A stretch of DNA of 64,000 bases, from the NCBI GenBank assembly GCA_937887565.1, contig CALABS010000061.1, positions 1 to 64,000 on the forward strand, given 5' to 3'. The stretch is from an uncultured Rhodospirillaceae bacterium (GTDB taxonomy: Bacteria > Pseudomonadota > Alphaproteobacteria > Rhodospirillales > Magnetospirillaceae). This document shows, piece after piece, positions 1 to 11,101 of this stretch; positions within the stretch are counted from its first letter, which is position 1; each line of letters starts with the position of its first letter. The translations under genes and the position numbers were made by a program. Under the pieces are notes generated by a model that saw only the letters and a list, made by a program, of their open reading frames with translations, ran no database searches and was not told the DNA's origin.

Positions 1-1
1 C

Positions 2-1801
2 GGCGATCTTCTGCATGGTGCCGCGCAGGATCTTGCCCGAGCGGGTCTTGGGCAGGCGCTTGACCACGGTGCAGGTCTTGAACGCCGCCACCGGGCCGAT
101 GGTCTCGCGGACCAGCTTGACCACCTCGGCGATGATCTGGTCGTGCGGCTTGGTGACGCCGGCCTTGAGGCAGACGAATCCCAGCGGCAGCTGGCCCTTC
201 AACTGGTCGGCGACGCCGATCACGGCGCATTCGGCGACGTCGGGGTGGCTGGCCAGCACCTCCTCCATCTGGCCGGTAGAAAGCCGGTGGCCGGCCACGT
301 TGATGATGTCGTCGGTGCGGCTCATCACATAGACGTAGCCGTCCTCGTCGATCATGCCGGCGTCGGCGGTCTTGTAGCAGCCGGGGAACTCGGCCAGATA
401 GCTGTCGAAGAAGCGCTGCTCGGCATTCCACAAGGTGTAGAACGAGCCGGGGGGCAGCGGCAGCCGCACCACCAGCGAGCCGACCTTGCCGGGTTCGCAG
501 GGCTGGTGCCCCTCGTCCAGCACCTCGAGGCCCCAGCCGGGGGCCGGCTTGGTGGGCGAACCGGGCTTGATCGGGAACTCGTGCAGCCCCATGCAGTTGG
601 CGGCGATGGCCCAGCCGGTCTCGGTCTGCCACCAGTGGTCCACCACCGGCACCTTCAGGTTGGTCTGGGCCCAGTTGATGGTGTCGGGGTCCGAGCGCTC
701 GCCGGCCAGGAACAGGGTGCGCAGGGTCGAGATGTCGTACTTCTTGAGCATCTCGGCGTTGGGGTCCTCGCGCTTGATGGCGCGGAACGCCGTCGGCGCG
801 GTGAACAGCGTCGACACCTTGTGCTGGTTGATGACCCGCCAGAAGGCGCCGGCGTCGGGCGTGCCGACCGGCTTGCCCTCGTAGACGATGGTGGTGTTGC
901 CGTTCAGAAGCGGCGCGTAGACGATGTACGAATGGCCGACCACCCAGCCCACGTCCGAGGCCGCCCAGTACACCTCGCCCGGCTCGACATTGTAGATGTT
1001 CTTCATGGTCCACTTCAGCGCCACCATGTGGCCGCCGTTGTCGCGGACCACGCCCTTGGGCTGGCCGGTGGTGCCGGAGGTATAGAGGATGTACAGCGGA
1101 TCGGTGGCGGCCACCGGCACGCAGTCATGGGGCTGGGCGGCGGCCATGGCGGCGGCCCAATCGACGTCGCGGCCGGCGATCAGGTCGGCCGTCGCCTGCG
1201 GGCGCTGCAGGATCACGCAGCTGCCGGGCTTGTGCTCGGCCAGGTCGATGGCATGGTCGAGCAGCGGCTTGTAGGCGATCACGCGGCTCCCCTCGATGCC
1301 GCACGAGGCCGACACGATGGCCTTGGGCTTGGCGTCGTTGATGCGGGTGGCGAGTTCGTTGGAGGCGAAGCCGCCGAACACCACCGAATGCACCGCGCCC
1401 AGCCGCGCGCAGGCCAGCATGGCGACCACCGCCTCGGGCACCATGGGCATGTAGACGATGACGCGGTCGCCCTTCTCGACGCCCTGGGCCGCCAGCACGC
1501 CGGCGAAGCGCGACACCAGGTCCTTCAACTCGGCGTAGGTGATGGTGCGCACGGTGTTGGTGACCGGGCTGTCATAGATGATGGCGGCCTGGTCGCCGCG
1601 GCCCTTCTCGACATGGACGTCGACGGCGTTGTGGCAGGTATTGACGACGCCGCCGGCGAACCAGCGGTAGATGGGCTTCTTGGAATCGTCCAGGACCTTG
1701 TCCCAGGTCTTGTACCAGTGCAGCTCCTTGGCGGCCTCTGCCCAGAACCCCTCGGGATCCTTCATCGACCGTTCGTAAGCCTGATCATATGCGTTGGTCA
1801 T
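2..1801 (-). CDS. prpE: Propionyl-CoA synthetase (acyl-CoA synthetase, AMP-forming), 3' end cut by window
   Basis: Activates propionate (possibly acetate) to its CoA thioester through an acyl-adenylate in the cytoplasm. 600 codons are visible and the C-terminus lies beyond base 1; the family is about 630 residues. Seen: an N-terminal Acs-type cap with RWFAGG and NTCHNAVD, the P-loop YTSGTTGQPKG, WWQTETG in the adenylate pocket, YKTADAG, and the hinge/lysine segment RLPKTRSGKILRG near the left edge. The RWF...NTCHNA wording is closer to PrpE/ACSS3 than to classical acetyl-CoA synthetase, which is why prpE is preferred; acetate use cannot be excluded. The ATG at 1801 is preceded by an AGAGGAA ribosome site. 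A TTTGCAAA site lies about 90 bases upstream. Confidence 0.82.
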   Translation of the reverse strand, partial: MTNAYDQAYERSMKDPEGFWAEAAKELHWYKTWDKVLDDSKKPIYRWFAGGVVNTCHNAVDVHVEKGRGDQAAIIYDSPVTNTVRTITYAELKDLVSRFAGVLAAQGVEKGDRVIVYMPMVPEAVVAMLACARLGAVHSVVFGGFASNELATRINDAKPKAIVSASCGIEGSRVIAYKPLLDHAIDLAEHKPGSCVILQRPQATADLIAGRDVDWAAAMAAAQPHDCVPVAATDPLYILYTSGTTGQPKGVVRDNGGHMVALKWTMKNIYNVEPGEVYWAASDVGWVVGHSYIVYAPLLNGNTTIVYEGKPVGTPDAGAFWRVINQHKVSTLFTAPTAFRAIKREDPNAEMLKKYDISTLRTLFLAGERSDPDTINWAQTNLKVPVVDHWWQTETGWAIAANCMGLHEFPIKPGSPTKPAPGWGLEVLDEGHQPCEPGKVGSLVVRLPLPPGSFYTLWNAEQRFFDSYLAEFPGCYKTADAGMIDEDGYVYVMSRTDDIINVAGHRLSTGQMEEVLASHPDVAECAVIGVADQLKGQLPLGFVCLKAGVTKPHDQIIAEVVKLVRETIGPVAAFKTCTVVKRLPKTRSGKILRGTMQKIA

Positions 1802-1890
1802 GGCGGACGATTTCCTCTCTCTCGCGACTCCCATGGGGGGCTGACGCGCCCCTCCGTTCGAGGGGGGCAAGGATGCCGCATGCGGAAACT

Positions 1891-1898
1891 TTTGCAAA
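1891..1898. promoter_or_regulatory. TTTGCAAA site upstream of prpE
   Basis: A perfect self-palindromic TTTGCAAA lies about 90 bases upstream of the prpE start, next to a CCGCATGCGG palindrome (1876-1885). Short-chain fatty acyl-CoA regulators of the ScfR/PccR/RamB type in alphaproteobacteria bind paired TTTGCAAA sites. Only one clear copy is visible here, so the assignment is tentative. Confidence 0.3.
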
Positions 1899-2076
1899 GC
1901 CCCCACGACGAAAAAAGAAACAGGGCAGCCACGAAGGCGCCCGACAGCGTCAGGAAATGTCGGGGCGGCACCTCCACCCCTTAGGGTGGGCATTCCCTTC
2001 CGGCACCGGCTTCCGGCGGACACGCCCCCGAGAAGCCGGCCGCCGGACGGCGGACGGGGCCGGACGGCCCTTCAGA

Positions 2077-2253
2077 TCAATGGGTGTATACGGGTCCCAT
2101 CCTGGACAGTTCGTCCTTGATGCGCAATTTCTGGCGCTTCAGGTCGGCGAGATGGGTGTCGTCGGGCAGGGGGCGGCGGACCTCGGCGTCGATGGCCGTT
2201 TCCAGAGCGGCATGCTTGGCTTTCAAAGACTCGATCCGGTCTTGAAGGCTCAT
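2077..2253 (-). CDS. DUF465 (YdcH-like) small coiled-coil protein
   Basis: A 58-residue, highly charged helical protein of the DUF465/YdcH family, whose function is unknown. The sequence has the family layout: an N-terminal helix (SLQDRIESLKAKHAALE), a short PLPDDTHLADLKRQKL linker with the second helix, and a KDELSRM end. The start at 2253 is chosen because GAGGGAGGATAG precedes it; the longer frame to 2286 has no such site. A second family member lies at 4181-4387. It is a lone gene between prpE and ubiX and is transcribed divergently from ubiX. Confidence 0.75.
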   Translation of the reverse strand: MSLQDRIESLKAKHAALETAIDAEVRRPLPDDTHLADLKRQKLRIKDELSRMGPVYTH

Positions 2254-2402
2254 TACTATCCTCCCTCGCACATGGGTGAGGACCAAAGTGTAAGCCGCGA
2301 ACCAAACGATTGTCAGCAGGGAAAATGCGCTTCTATGCCTGAACCCACGAGCGAAATCAACCCCCTTTCGTAAGGTTATTTCCCCATGCAGGAGAAAAGA
2401 CC

Positions 2403-2975
2403 GTGACCGTCCAGCCCCAAAGGATGGTGGTGGGAATCAGTGGCGCCTCTGGGATCATTTACGGATTCCGGACCCTCCAGGCGCTTGGGCGGCTGGGCGT
2501 GGAGACCCATCTGGTGATGAGCAAGGCGGCCGAGGTCACCCTGGCCCACGAAAGCCCGCTCAAGGTGGCGGAGGTGCGGGCGCTGGCCAGTCATTGCCAC
2601 CGGCCCGAGGACATCGGCGCCGCCCCCGCCTCGGGATCGTTCCGCACCCTGGGGATGATCGTCGCGCCGTGCAGCGTACGGAGCATGAGCGAGATCGCCA
2701 CCGGCGCCACCACCTCGCTGCTGACCCGGGCCGCCGACGTCTGCCTCAAGGAACGCCGCCGGCTGGTGCTGATGGTGCGCGAGACGCCGCTGCACACCGG
2801 CCATCTGCGCACCATGCTGGCGCTGTCCGAGATGGGAGCGGTGGTGGCGCCGCCGGTGCCGGCCTTCTATGCCAGGCCGCAAAGCCTCGACGACATGGTC
2901 GAGCACACGGTGGGCCGCATGCTCGACCTGTTCGGGCTGGACACCGGCACCGTCCGGCGGTGGGGGGAGGAGTGA
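2403..2975 (+). CDS. ubiX: UbiX/Pad1-family flavin prenyltransferase
   Basis: Makes prenylated FMN from FMN and dimethylallyl phosphate; prFMN is the cofactor of UbiD-type decarboxylases in ubiquinone synthesis and aromatic acid metabolism. The 190 residues match the usual 185-200. The FMN-binding GISGASGIIYG lies at residues 11-21, a PCS segment (APCSVRSMSEIATGATTSLL) near residues 88-107, and RETPLHTGHL in the expected place. It starts with GTG, supported by AGGAGA six bases upstream. No ubiD partner is in the window, so the client decarboxylase must be elsewhere. It converges with the phosphofructokinase gene, with only four bases between the stops. Confidence 0.9.
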   Translation: MTVQPQRMVVGISGASGIIYGFRTLQALGRLGVETHLVMSKAAEVTLAHESPLKVAEVRALASHCHRPEDIGAAPASGSFRTLGMIVAPCSVRSMSEIATGATTSLLTRAADVCLKERRRLVLMVRETPLHTGHLRTMLALSEMGAVVAPPVPAFYARPQSLDDMVEHTVGRMLDLFGLDTGTVRRWGEE

Positions 2976-2979
2976 CCGC

Positions 2980-4080
2980 TCAGATGCCGCAGCTGGTCAT
3001 CTCGCCCATGTAGATGCCCAGGCCGCGGGCGGTGTGGGCCAGGGTGCCGTAGGGATCGACGGCGCGGGTGACGCCGGCCACCTCGGACAGCGGCACGTCG
3101 ACCACGGCGCCGTGCTGCCAGGCGACCATGCGGTCCAGCTTGCCCTGGGCGATCAGGTCCACCGCATGGACGCCGAAGGCCGAGGCGATCAAGCGGTCGC
3201 GCATGCCCGGCGTGCCGCCCCGCTGCACGTGCCCCAGCACGGTGACCCGGGTCTCGGCCTCGACGAGCTTGGACAGCTTGTCGGCCAGGTACTGGCCGAT
3301 GCCGCCGTAACGGGCCTCGCCGCCGGTATGGACGTGGGTCACCGGCTTGCCGGTCTCGGTCTTGCAGCCCTCGGCCACCACCACCAGGGCGTGGTTGCGG
3401 CCCTCATGGCGGACCTGGGCGATGCGGTCGGCGATGCCCTCCAGGCTGTAGGGGATCTCGGGAATCAGGATGACGTCGGCGCCGCCGGCGATGCCGGCCG
3501 ACAGGGCGATATGGCCGACGTCGCGGCCCATGACCTCGAGGATCATCACGCGGTGATGGCTGGCCGCCGTCGGCGCCAGGCGGTCGATGGCCTCGCAGGC
3601 GACGTAGAGCGCGGTGACGAAGCCGATGGCGTAGTCGGTCTGGGCGACGTCGTTGTCGATGGTCTTGGGGATGCCGACCATGGGGATGCAGCCCATGCGG
3701 CACAGGCGGTTGAGGATACGCATCGAGCCGTCGCCGCCGATGACGATCAGGGCGTCGAGGGCGAGTTCGCGATAGCCGTCGATGAAGTCCTGGGTGCGGT
3801 CCTTGGTACCGCCGTCGGGCATGGGATAGGCGAAAGGGTCGCCCTTGTTGATGGTGCCGAGGATGGTGCCGCCCTGGCGCAGCATCTCGCCGCTGGCCAC
3901 GGACAGGTCGAATTCCACGTAGTCGAGCGGCCGGTTCATCAGGCCCAGGCTGCCGTCGCGAATGCCGAACACCCGCCACCCATAACCGCGGATGGCGCGA
4001 TGCACGACCGCCCTGAGCGCCGCGTTGAGGCCGGCGCAATCGCCGCCGCTGGTGAGGATGCCGATACGCTTTTCTGCCAT
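2980..4080 (-). CDS. pfkA: 6-phosphofructokinase (group III, G104/K124 type)
   Basis: Phosphorylates fructose 6-phosphate to the 1,6-bisphosphate (glycolysis). 366 residues. Seen: SGGDCAGLNA (11-20), IGGDGSM (114-120), PKTIDNDV with catalytic aspartate (138-145), MGRDVGHIAL for substrate binding, and GHVQRGGTP. The residue after the GGD aspartate is Gly (Gly118), as in ATP-dependent enzymes, while the position equal to E. coli 124 is Lys (Lys139), as in pyrophosphate-dependent enzymes. This mixed pair is known from group III enzymes such as actinobacterial ATP-PFKs. Phosphoryl donor is therefore uncertain, with ATP favoured. The ATG at 4080 has GGAGGAG upstream; a longer upstream reading exists but lacks a site. 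Confidence 0.88.
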   Translation of the reverse strand: MAEKRIGILTSGGDCAGLNAALRAVVHRAIRGYGWRVFGIRDGSLGLMNRPLDYVEFDLSVASGEMLRQGGTILGTINKGDPFAYPMPDGGTKDRTQDFIDGYRELALDALIVIGGDGSMRILNRLCRMGCIPMVGIPKTIDNDVAQTDYAIGFVTALYVACEAIDRLAPTAASHHRVMILEVMGRDVGHIALSAGIAGGADVILIPEIPYSLEGIADRIAQVRHEGRNHALVVVAEGCKTETGKPVTHVHTGGEARYGGIGQYLADKLSKLVEAETRVTVLGHVQRGGTPGMRDRLIASAFGVHAVDLIAQGKLDRMVAWQHGAVVDVPLSEVAGVTRAVDPYGTLAHTARGLGIYMGEMTSCGI

Positions 4081-4180
4081 GGGGTACTCCTCCGGGGCAC
4101 GAACCGCCTTACCCATACCGTTTCGTTTGGGCTTCTGCTACTGTCAACGCCGCCATCGCTTCATTTTCCACGCATCCGCC

Positions 4181-4387
4181 ATGATTGACGAAAACCTGGA
4201 AGAGATCCGCCGCCGTCTCGCGGAGCTCAGGTCCGAGCATCGGGACCTGGACGACGTCATCACCCGCATGACCGGCGATCCGGACGTGGATCAGCTGATG
4301 ATGCAGCGGATGAAGAAACGGAAGCTGGGACTGAAGGACCAGATCGCCAAGCTGGAAAACCAGCTGATTCCCGACATCATCGCCTGA
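4181..4387 (+). CDS. DUF465 (YdcH-like) small protein
   Basis: A 68-residue, strongly charged helical protein of the DUF465/YdcH family, function unknown. Two predicted helices (residues 3-32 and 38-62) rich in Arg, Glu and Leu are joined by GDPDVD; the second carries MKKRKLGLKDQIAKLE, matching the family's conserved LKKxKLxLKD block. The ATG at 4181 is internal to a longer open frame but gives the correct family length. It is divergent from pfkA and converges with the GGDEF-like gene, four bases apart. Confidence 0.75.
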   Translation: MIDENLEEIRRRLAELRSEHRDLDDVITRMTGDPDVDQLMMQRMKKRKLGLKDQIAKLENQLIPDIIA

Positions 4388-4391
4388 GGCC

Positions 4392-5135
4392 TCAGCCGCC
4401 CCCCGCGATTCCGCCGGCGCAGCGGTCGCGGTCGGCCGCCGCCAGCACGGACTCGGCGTCCTCTCCCGGCGAGATGACGTGGAAGCCGCAGGTGGTGGTG
4501 AGGACCTCGCGGCGGCCCATCCACTCGTAGCCGGGCGTGTTCACCGCCACGCAGATCTGGGCGAGGCGCACCCGGGCGTCCATGGGCGTGCAGCCGGGCA
4601 GCAACAGCGCGAAATCGCTGCCGCCGATGCAGCCGACCACGTCGGTGCCCCGCAACGCCGCCACGATGATGGCGCAGACATGCCTAAGCGCCCCCTCGCC
4701 GGCCATCTGGCCATGGACCATCCGCAACAGCTCGACACGGGCGACGTGAAGCACCGCCACCACGCCGCCGCCCTGGCCGCGCAGATAGTCGTCCACCACC
4801 CGGACCAGCCCTCGGCGGTTCAGGCATGGCACCACCGAGTGGCGGTCGGCGAGGCGCTGCAGTTGCTCGATCCGGTGGTCATCCTGGGTCTTTTCCCAGC
4901 GCAGACGCTCGACTTCGCCCAGCAGGCGCCCGACCGCCACCACCACCCGGGGGTCGAGTTGGTCGGCGGGAAGGCCCAGCACGACCGCCACGTCGTCGAC
5001 GCCATGCTCCGGCTCGGCGGCCTCGGCCGCCTTGCGATAGGGATCGCGCGGCCGCCGATGGGTGTCGCGCTCGTGGGCGAATTCGTTGACGATCGCCGTG
5101 GGCTGGATCGGATCGGTACGGTATCCGCTGGTCAT
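4392..5135 (-). CDS. Degenerate GGDEF-domain protein
   Basis: 247 residues, no membrane segment or signal peptide. A GGDEF-like fold spans about residues 98-235: DRHSVVPCLNRRGL at its start resembles the usual D.LT.L.NRR opening, and the active-site loop reads GGSDF (171-175) in place of GG(D/E)EF. Loss of the acidic residue that helps bind metal suggests it does not make c-di-GMP and may be a binding or structural protein; that is inference. Residues 1-95 form a charged linker/helical region with no recognised domain. It ends beside the DUF465 gene and is divergent from purE. Confidence 0.6.
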   Translation of the reverse strand: MTSGYRTDPIQPTAIVNEFAHERDTHRRPRDPYRKAAEAAEPEHGVDDVAVVLGLPADQLDPRVVVAVGRLLGEVERLRWEKTQDDHRIEQLQRLADRHSVVPCLNRRGLVRVVDDYLRGQGGGVVAVLHVARVELLRMVHGQMAGEGALRHVCAIIVAALRGTDVVGCIGGSDFALLLPGCTPMDARVRLAQICVAVNTPGYEWMGRREVLTTTCGFHVISPGEDAESVLAAADRDRCAGGIAGGG

Positions 5136-5252
5136 CTGGTCCCCGGACTTCTCCCGGCCGGAAGCCTATCCTAGCACGATTCGCTTGCACCATCGGCGCC
5201 GATTTCTATAATCCCCGCTTTCCTCTGGACCCCCGGGAGAGGGAGAGGGCGC

Positions 5253-5774
5253 GTGAGCGAGAACAACGCCCCGCAGGTCGGAATCATCATGGGCAGCCAG
5301 TCGGACTGGGAAACCATGCGCGAAGCCGCGCAGGTGCTGGCCGAACTCGGCGTCGCCTTCGAGACCAGGGTGGTCTCGGCCCATCGCACCCCCAGGCGGC
5401 TGTACGACTATGCCTCCTCGGCCAAGGCGCGCGGCCTCAAGGTCATCGTCGCCGGCGCCGGCGGCGCCGCCCACCTTCCCGGCATGGCCGCCGCCATGAC
5501 CACCCTGCCGGTGCTCGGCGTGCCGGTGGAAAGCCGCGCGCTGAAGGGCCAGGATTCGCTGCTGTCCATCGTGCAGATGCCGGGCGGCGTGCCGGTGGGG
5601 ACGCTGGCCATCGGCAAGGCCGGGGCCAAGAACGCCGGCCTTCTGGCGGCATCGGTGATCGCCCTGCTGGACCAGGCGGTGGCCGGGCGCCTCGAAGCGT
5701 GGCGAGCCCGCCAGACCGACTCGGTGGCCGAAGCGCCCGTGGACCCCGACAACCCCGAGCTTATCCGTCCGTGA
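5253..5774 (+). CDS. purE: N5-carboxyaminoimidazole ribonucleotide mutase
   Basis: Moves the carboxyl group of N5-CAIR to C4 to give CAIR in purine synthesis. 173 residues, a class I PurE. MGSQSDWETM (13-22) binds the substrate phosphate, SAHRTP holds the catalytic histidine, and GAGGAAHLPGM and the MPGGVPV loop are present. The C-terminal 20 residues are an acidic tail beyond the core. It starts with GTG after a GGGAGAGGG site. The stop overlaps the GTG of purK by four bases (GTGA), so the two are translationally coupled. Confidence 0.95.
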   Translation: MSENNAPQVGIIMGSQSDWETMREAAQVLAELGVAFETRVVSAHRTPRRLYDYASSAKARGLKVIVAGAGGAAHLPGMAAAMTTLPVLGVPVESRALKGQDSLLSIVQMPGGVPVGTLAIGKAGAKNAGLLAASVIALLDQAVAGRLEAWRARQTDSVAEAPVDPDNPELIRP

Positions 5775-6862
5775 CCCTCGACACGACCGTTTCCCCGCTT
5801 CCCCCCGGCAGCACCATCGGCATCATCGGCAACGGCCAGTTGGGGCGCATGGCCGCGCTGGCGGCAGGCCGCCTGGGCTACCGCGTCCACGTCTACGGCC
5901 CCGAGAAGAACAGCCCGGCCGAACAGGTCTGTGCCGCCGCCACCGTCGCCTCCTACACCGACACCCAGGCGCTGACCGCCTTCGCCCGCTCGGTGGACGT
6001 GGTGACCTTCGAGTTCGAGAACATCCCCGCCGACAGCGTCAAGCTGCTGGCCGGGCTGGTGCCGGTGCGGCCGAGCTGGCGGGTGCTGGAGGTGGCCCAG
6101 GACCGCGTCCACGAAAAGCGCTTCTTCAACGACATCGGCATCGCCACCGCACCGTGGCGCGAGGTGACCAGCCTGGACAGCCTGGTCGAGGCCGTCGCGG
6201 CCATCGGCCGGCCGTCGATCCTCAAGACCACCCGGCTGGGCTACGACGGCAAGGGCCAGGTGAAGATCCTGCCCAGCACCGACCTGGCCGAGGCATGGGC
6301 GATCATGGGCGGTTCGGTCGGCGTGCTGGAAGGCTTCGTGGACTTCGCCGGCGAGATCTCGGTGATCGTGGCGCGCGGCCTCGATGGCCGCTGGGCCGCC
6401 TTCGATCCGGCCTGGAACGTCCATTCCAACCACATCCTCGACACCACCACCGTGCCCGCCCCCATCCCGCCCGGCACCGCCAAGGAGGCCATCGGCGTCG
6501 CCCAGCGCGCCGCCGAGGAACTGGAACTGGTGGGCCTCCTGGCGGTGGAGATGTTCGTCACCAAGGACGGCTGCATCCTGGTCAACGAGATGGCGCCCCG
6601 GCCGCACAATTCCGGTCATTGGACCATGGACGCCTGCGTCACCGACCAGTTCGAGCAGTTCGTCCGCGCCGTCGCCGGCCTGCCGCTGGGCAGCCCCGAG
6701 CGCCATTCCGACGCGGTCATGAAGAACCTGATCGGCGACGACGCCGACCGCTGGCTGGACATCCTGTCCGACCCCGGCGCCAAGCTGCACCTCTACGGCA
6801 AGGCCGAGGCCCGGCCGGGCCGCAAGATGGGCCACGTCAACCGCATCATGCCGCGCCGCTGA
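5771..6862 (+). CDS. purK: N5-carboxyaminoimidazole ribonucleotide synthase
   Basis: ATP-grasp enzyme that makes N5-CAIR from AIR, bicarbonate and ATP, feeding PurE. 363 residues (family 350-390). GIIGNGQLGRM near residue 17 is the N-terminal dinucleotide-like fold; the ATP-grasp region includes TRLGYDGKGQ, EGFVDFAGEISVIVAR and the metal/ATP loop NEMAPRPHNSGHW; a short C-terminal lid ends at HVNRIMPRR. GTG at 5771 is chosen because it overlaps the purE stop (GTGA); an upstream ATG in the same frame would overlap purE by 76 bases. Second gene of a purEK operon. Confidence 0.95.
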   Translation: MTLDTTVSPLPPGSTIGIIGNGQLGRMAALAAGRLGYRVHVYGPEKNSPAEQVCAAATVASYTDTQALTAFARSVDVVTFEFENIPADSVKLLAGLVPVRPSWRVLEVAQDRVHEKRFFNDIGIATAPWREVTSLDSLVEAVAAIGRPSILKTTRLGYDGKGQVKILPSTDLAEAWAIMGGSVGVLEGFVDFAGEISVIVARGLDGRWAAFDPAWNVHSNHILDTTTVPAPIPPGTAKEAIGVAQRAAEELELVGLLAVEMFVTKDGCILVNEMAPRPHNSGHWTMDACVTDQFEQFVRAVAGLPLGSPERHSDAVMKNLIGDDADRWLDILSDPGAKLHLYGKAEARPGRKMGHVNRIMPRR

Positions 6863-6869
6863 GCGGCGA

Positions 6870-9650
<2,781 letters not shown>

Positions 9651-9747
9651 CCTCCCCCCGGAAATGCGTCCCCGTCCGGCCAGTGTACGCCGCCCGGCGC
9701 CGCCATGCCAGCCGCTTGGCCCCCCTCGACCGCCGCGTCGCCCCCCC

Positions 9748-11088
9748 TCAGCCCCCGTCGGCCAGCCCCACCGCCGCCAGCGCCTCGGCCTGCCGCCGGC
9801 CCATGGCCTCGGCGTCGAAGTCCTGAACCAGATCGTGGAACAGCCGGTGCCAGTTGACCTCGGCCTTGAGGTGGAGGAACACCGAGCCCAGGCCGATGGC
9901 GGCACGGTCCATCAGCACGAACTCGCGCGGCGGCGCCACGCCGCCGATGCGGCGCAGCTCCTTGTGCACCTTCTCGGCGACGGCGCGGCCGTACATGCCG
10001 GAATTGGTCTCGTCGATGGCGCGCGGGCGGTTCTCCAACAGCGGCGCGTAAAGGAACCGCGCCCACAGGTTCAGCACCTCCACCGCCTCGCGGGACAGGT
10101 TGGCGAAGCCCCAGCTCTCGTAGGCGTGCACCGCCAGCGCCTCGTCGCCGGTTTCCAGCGCCCGGTAAAGGTCGATCACGCCTTTGACGAAGGATGGCGG
10201 GAACACCCGGATCGAGCCGAAGTCCAGCAGGTTGACGGTCCAGTCGTCGCGGACGGTGTAGTTGCCCAGGTGGGGGTCGCCGTGGATGACGCCGTAGTCG
10301 TAGAACGGCACGTACCAGGCGCGGAACATGTTGATGGCGATCCGATTGCGCACCTCGGCCGGCTGCTCGACCACACTCAGGATGCGGCGCCCCTCCAGCC
10401 AGGCCATGGTGAGCAGGCGCCGGGTGGTCAGCTCGGGCACCACCTCGGGCACGTGGACGCCGGCCTCCGCCGCCAGCATCCGGGCATAGAGCCGCATGTG
10501 GCGGGACTCGCGCTCGTAGTCCAGTTCCTCGCGCAGGCGCTCGGCGATCTCGGTGTGGACGTTGGTGGTGTCGATGGCGCGGTCGTAGGCGGCGTAGAGG
10601 CCGAAGATGACCTTGAGCTGGCGCAGATCGGCCTCGACCACGCTGGTCATGTCCGGGTACTGCAGCTTGCAGGCCAGCGCGCGGCCGTCCCGGCCGGTGG
10701 CGCGATGGACCTGGCCCAGCGACGCCGCCGAGGCGGCCTCGTGCTCGAAGGCGGCGAAGCGGGCCTGCCAGTCGGCCCCCAGCTCGGCGGCCATGCGGCG
10801 CTTGACGAAGGGCCAGCCCATATGCGGCGCGTTGGCCTGCAACTGGGCCAGTTCCAGGGTGTATTCCTGCGGCAGGGCGTCGGGGATGGTGGACAGGATC
10901 TGGGCCACCTTCATTAGCGGCCCCTTGAGCCCGCCCAGGGCCGCCGTCAGCTCCTCGGCGTGACGGCCCCGGTCCAGCTTGACGCCCAGCACCCGCTCGG
11001 CGCCCATGCGGGCGGCCAGGCCGCCCACCGCGCGGCCGACCTGGGCATAGCGCTTGACCCGTCCGCCGAGGGTGTTGCGGTCTTCCAT
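9748..11088 (-). CDS. ABC1/ADCK/UbiB-family atypical kinase
   Basis: 446 residues of the ABC1 (UbiB/ADCK) family, protein-kinase-like ATPases linked to ubiquinone metabolism. The family KxGQ-like signature is changed to LKGPLMKVAQILSTIPDALP (about 63-82); AxxSLGQVHRA gives the Ala-rich loop; ACKLQYP holds the ATP lysine; HGDPHLGN is the catalytic loop and LLDFGS the metal-binding DFG. No C-terminal transmembrane pair typical of UbiB is evident, so this is nearer to a soluble ADCK-type paralogue; a direct ubiB role is not claimed. Start at 11088 is set by AAGGAG. Downstream of pepF with 13 bases between, so probably cotranscribed. Confidence 0.8.
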   Translation of the reverse strand: MEDRNTLGGRVKRYAQVGRAVGGLAARMGAERVLGVKLDRGRHAEELTAALGGLKGPLMKVAQILSTIPDALPQEYTLELAQLQANAPHMGWPFVKRRMAAELGADWQARFAAFEHEAASAASLGQVHRATGRDGRALACKLQYPDMTSVVEADLRQLKVIFGLYAAYDRAIDTTNVHTEIAERLREELDYERESRHMRLYARMLAAEAGVHVPEVVPELTTRRLLTMAWLEGRRILSVVEQPAEVRNRIAINMFRAWYVPFYDYGVIHGDPHLGNYTVRDDWTVNLLDFGSIRVFPPSFVKGVIDLYRALETGDEALAVHAYESWGFANLSREAVEVLNLWARFLYAPLLENRPRAIDETNSGMYGRAVAEKVHKELRRIGGVAPPREFVLMDRAAIGLGSVFLHLKAEVNWHRLFHDLVQDFDAEAMGRRQAEALAAVGLADGG

Positions 11089-11101
11089 GCGGCTCCTTCG
11101 G

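Noticed and set aside
143..1984. A 613-codon open frame antisense to prpE
   Set aside because: The product is rich in His, Gly, Arg and Val with no domain, and the opposite strand encodes a clear acyl-CoA synthetase. Long antisense frames are expected at this GC content.
9748..11088. Calling the ABC1-family gene ubiB
   Set aside because: The C-terminal transmembrane pair and the ubiquinone-operon context are absent, so only the family is assigned.
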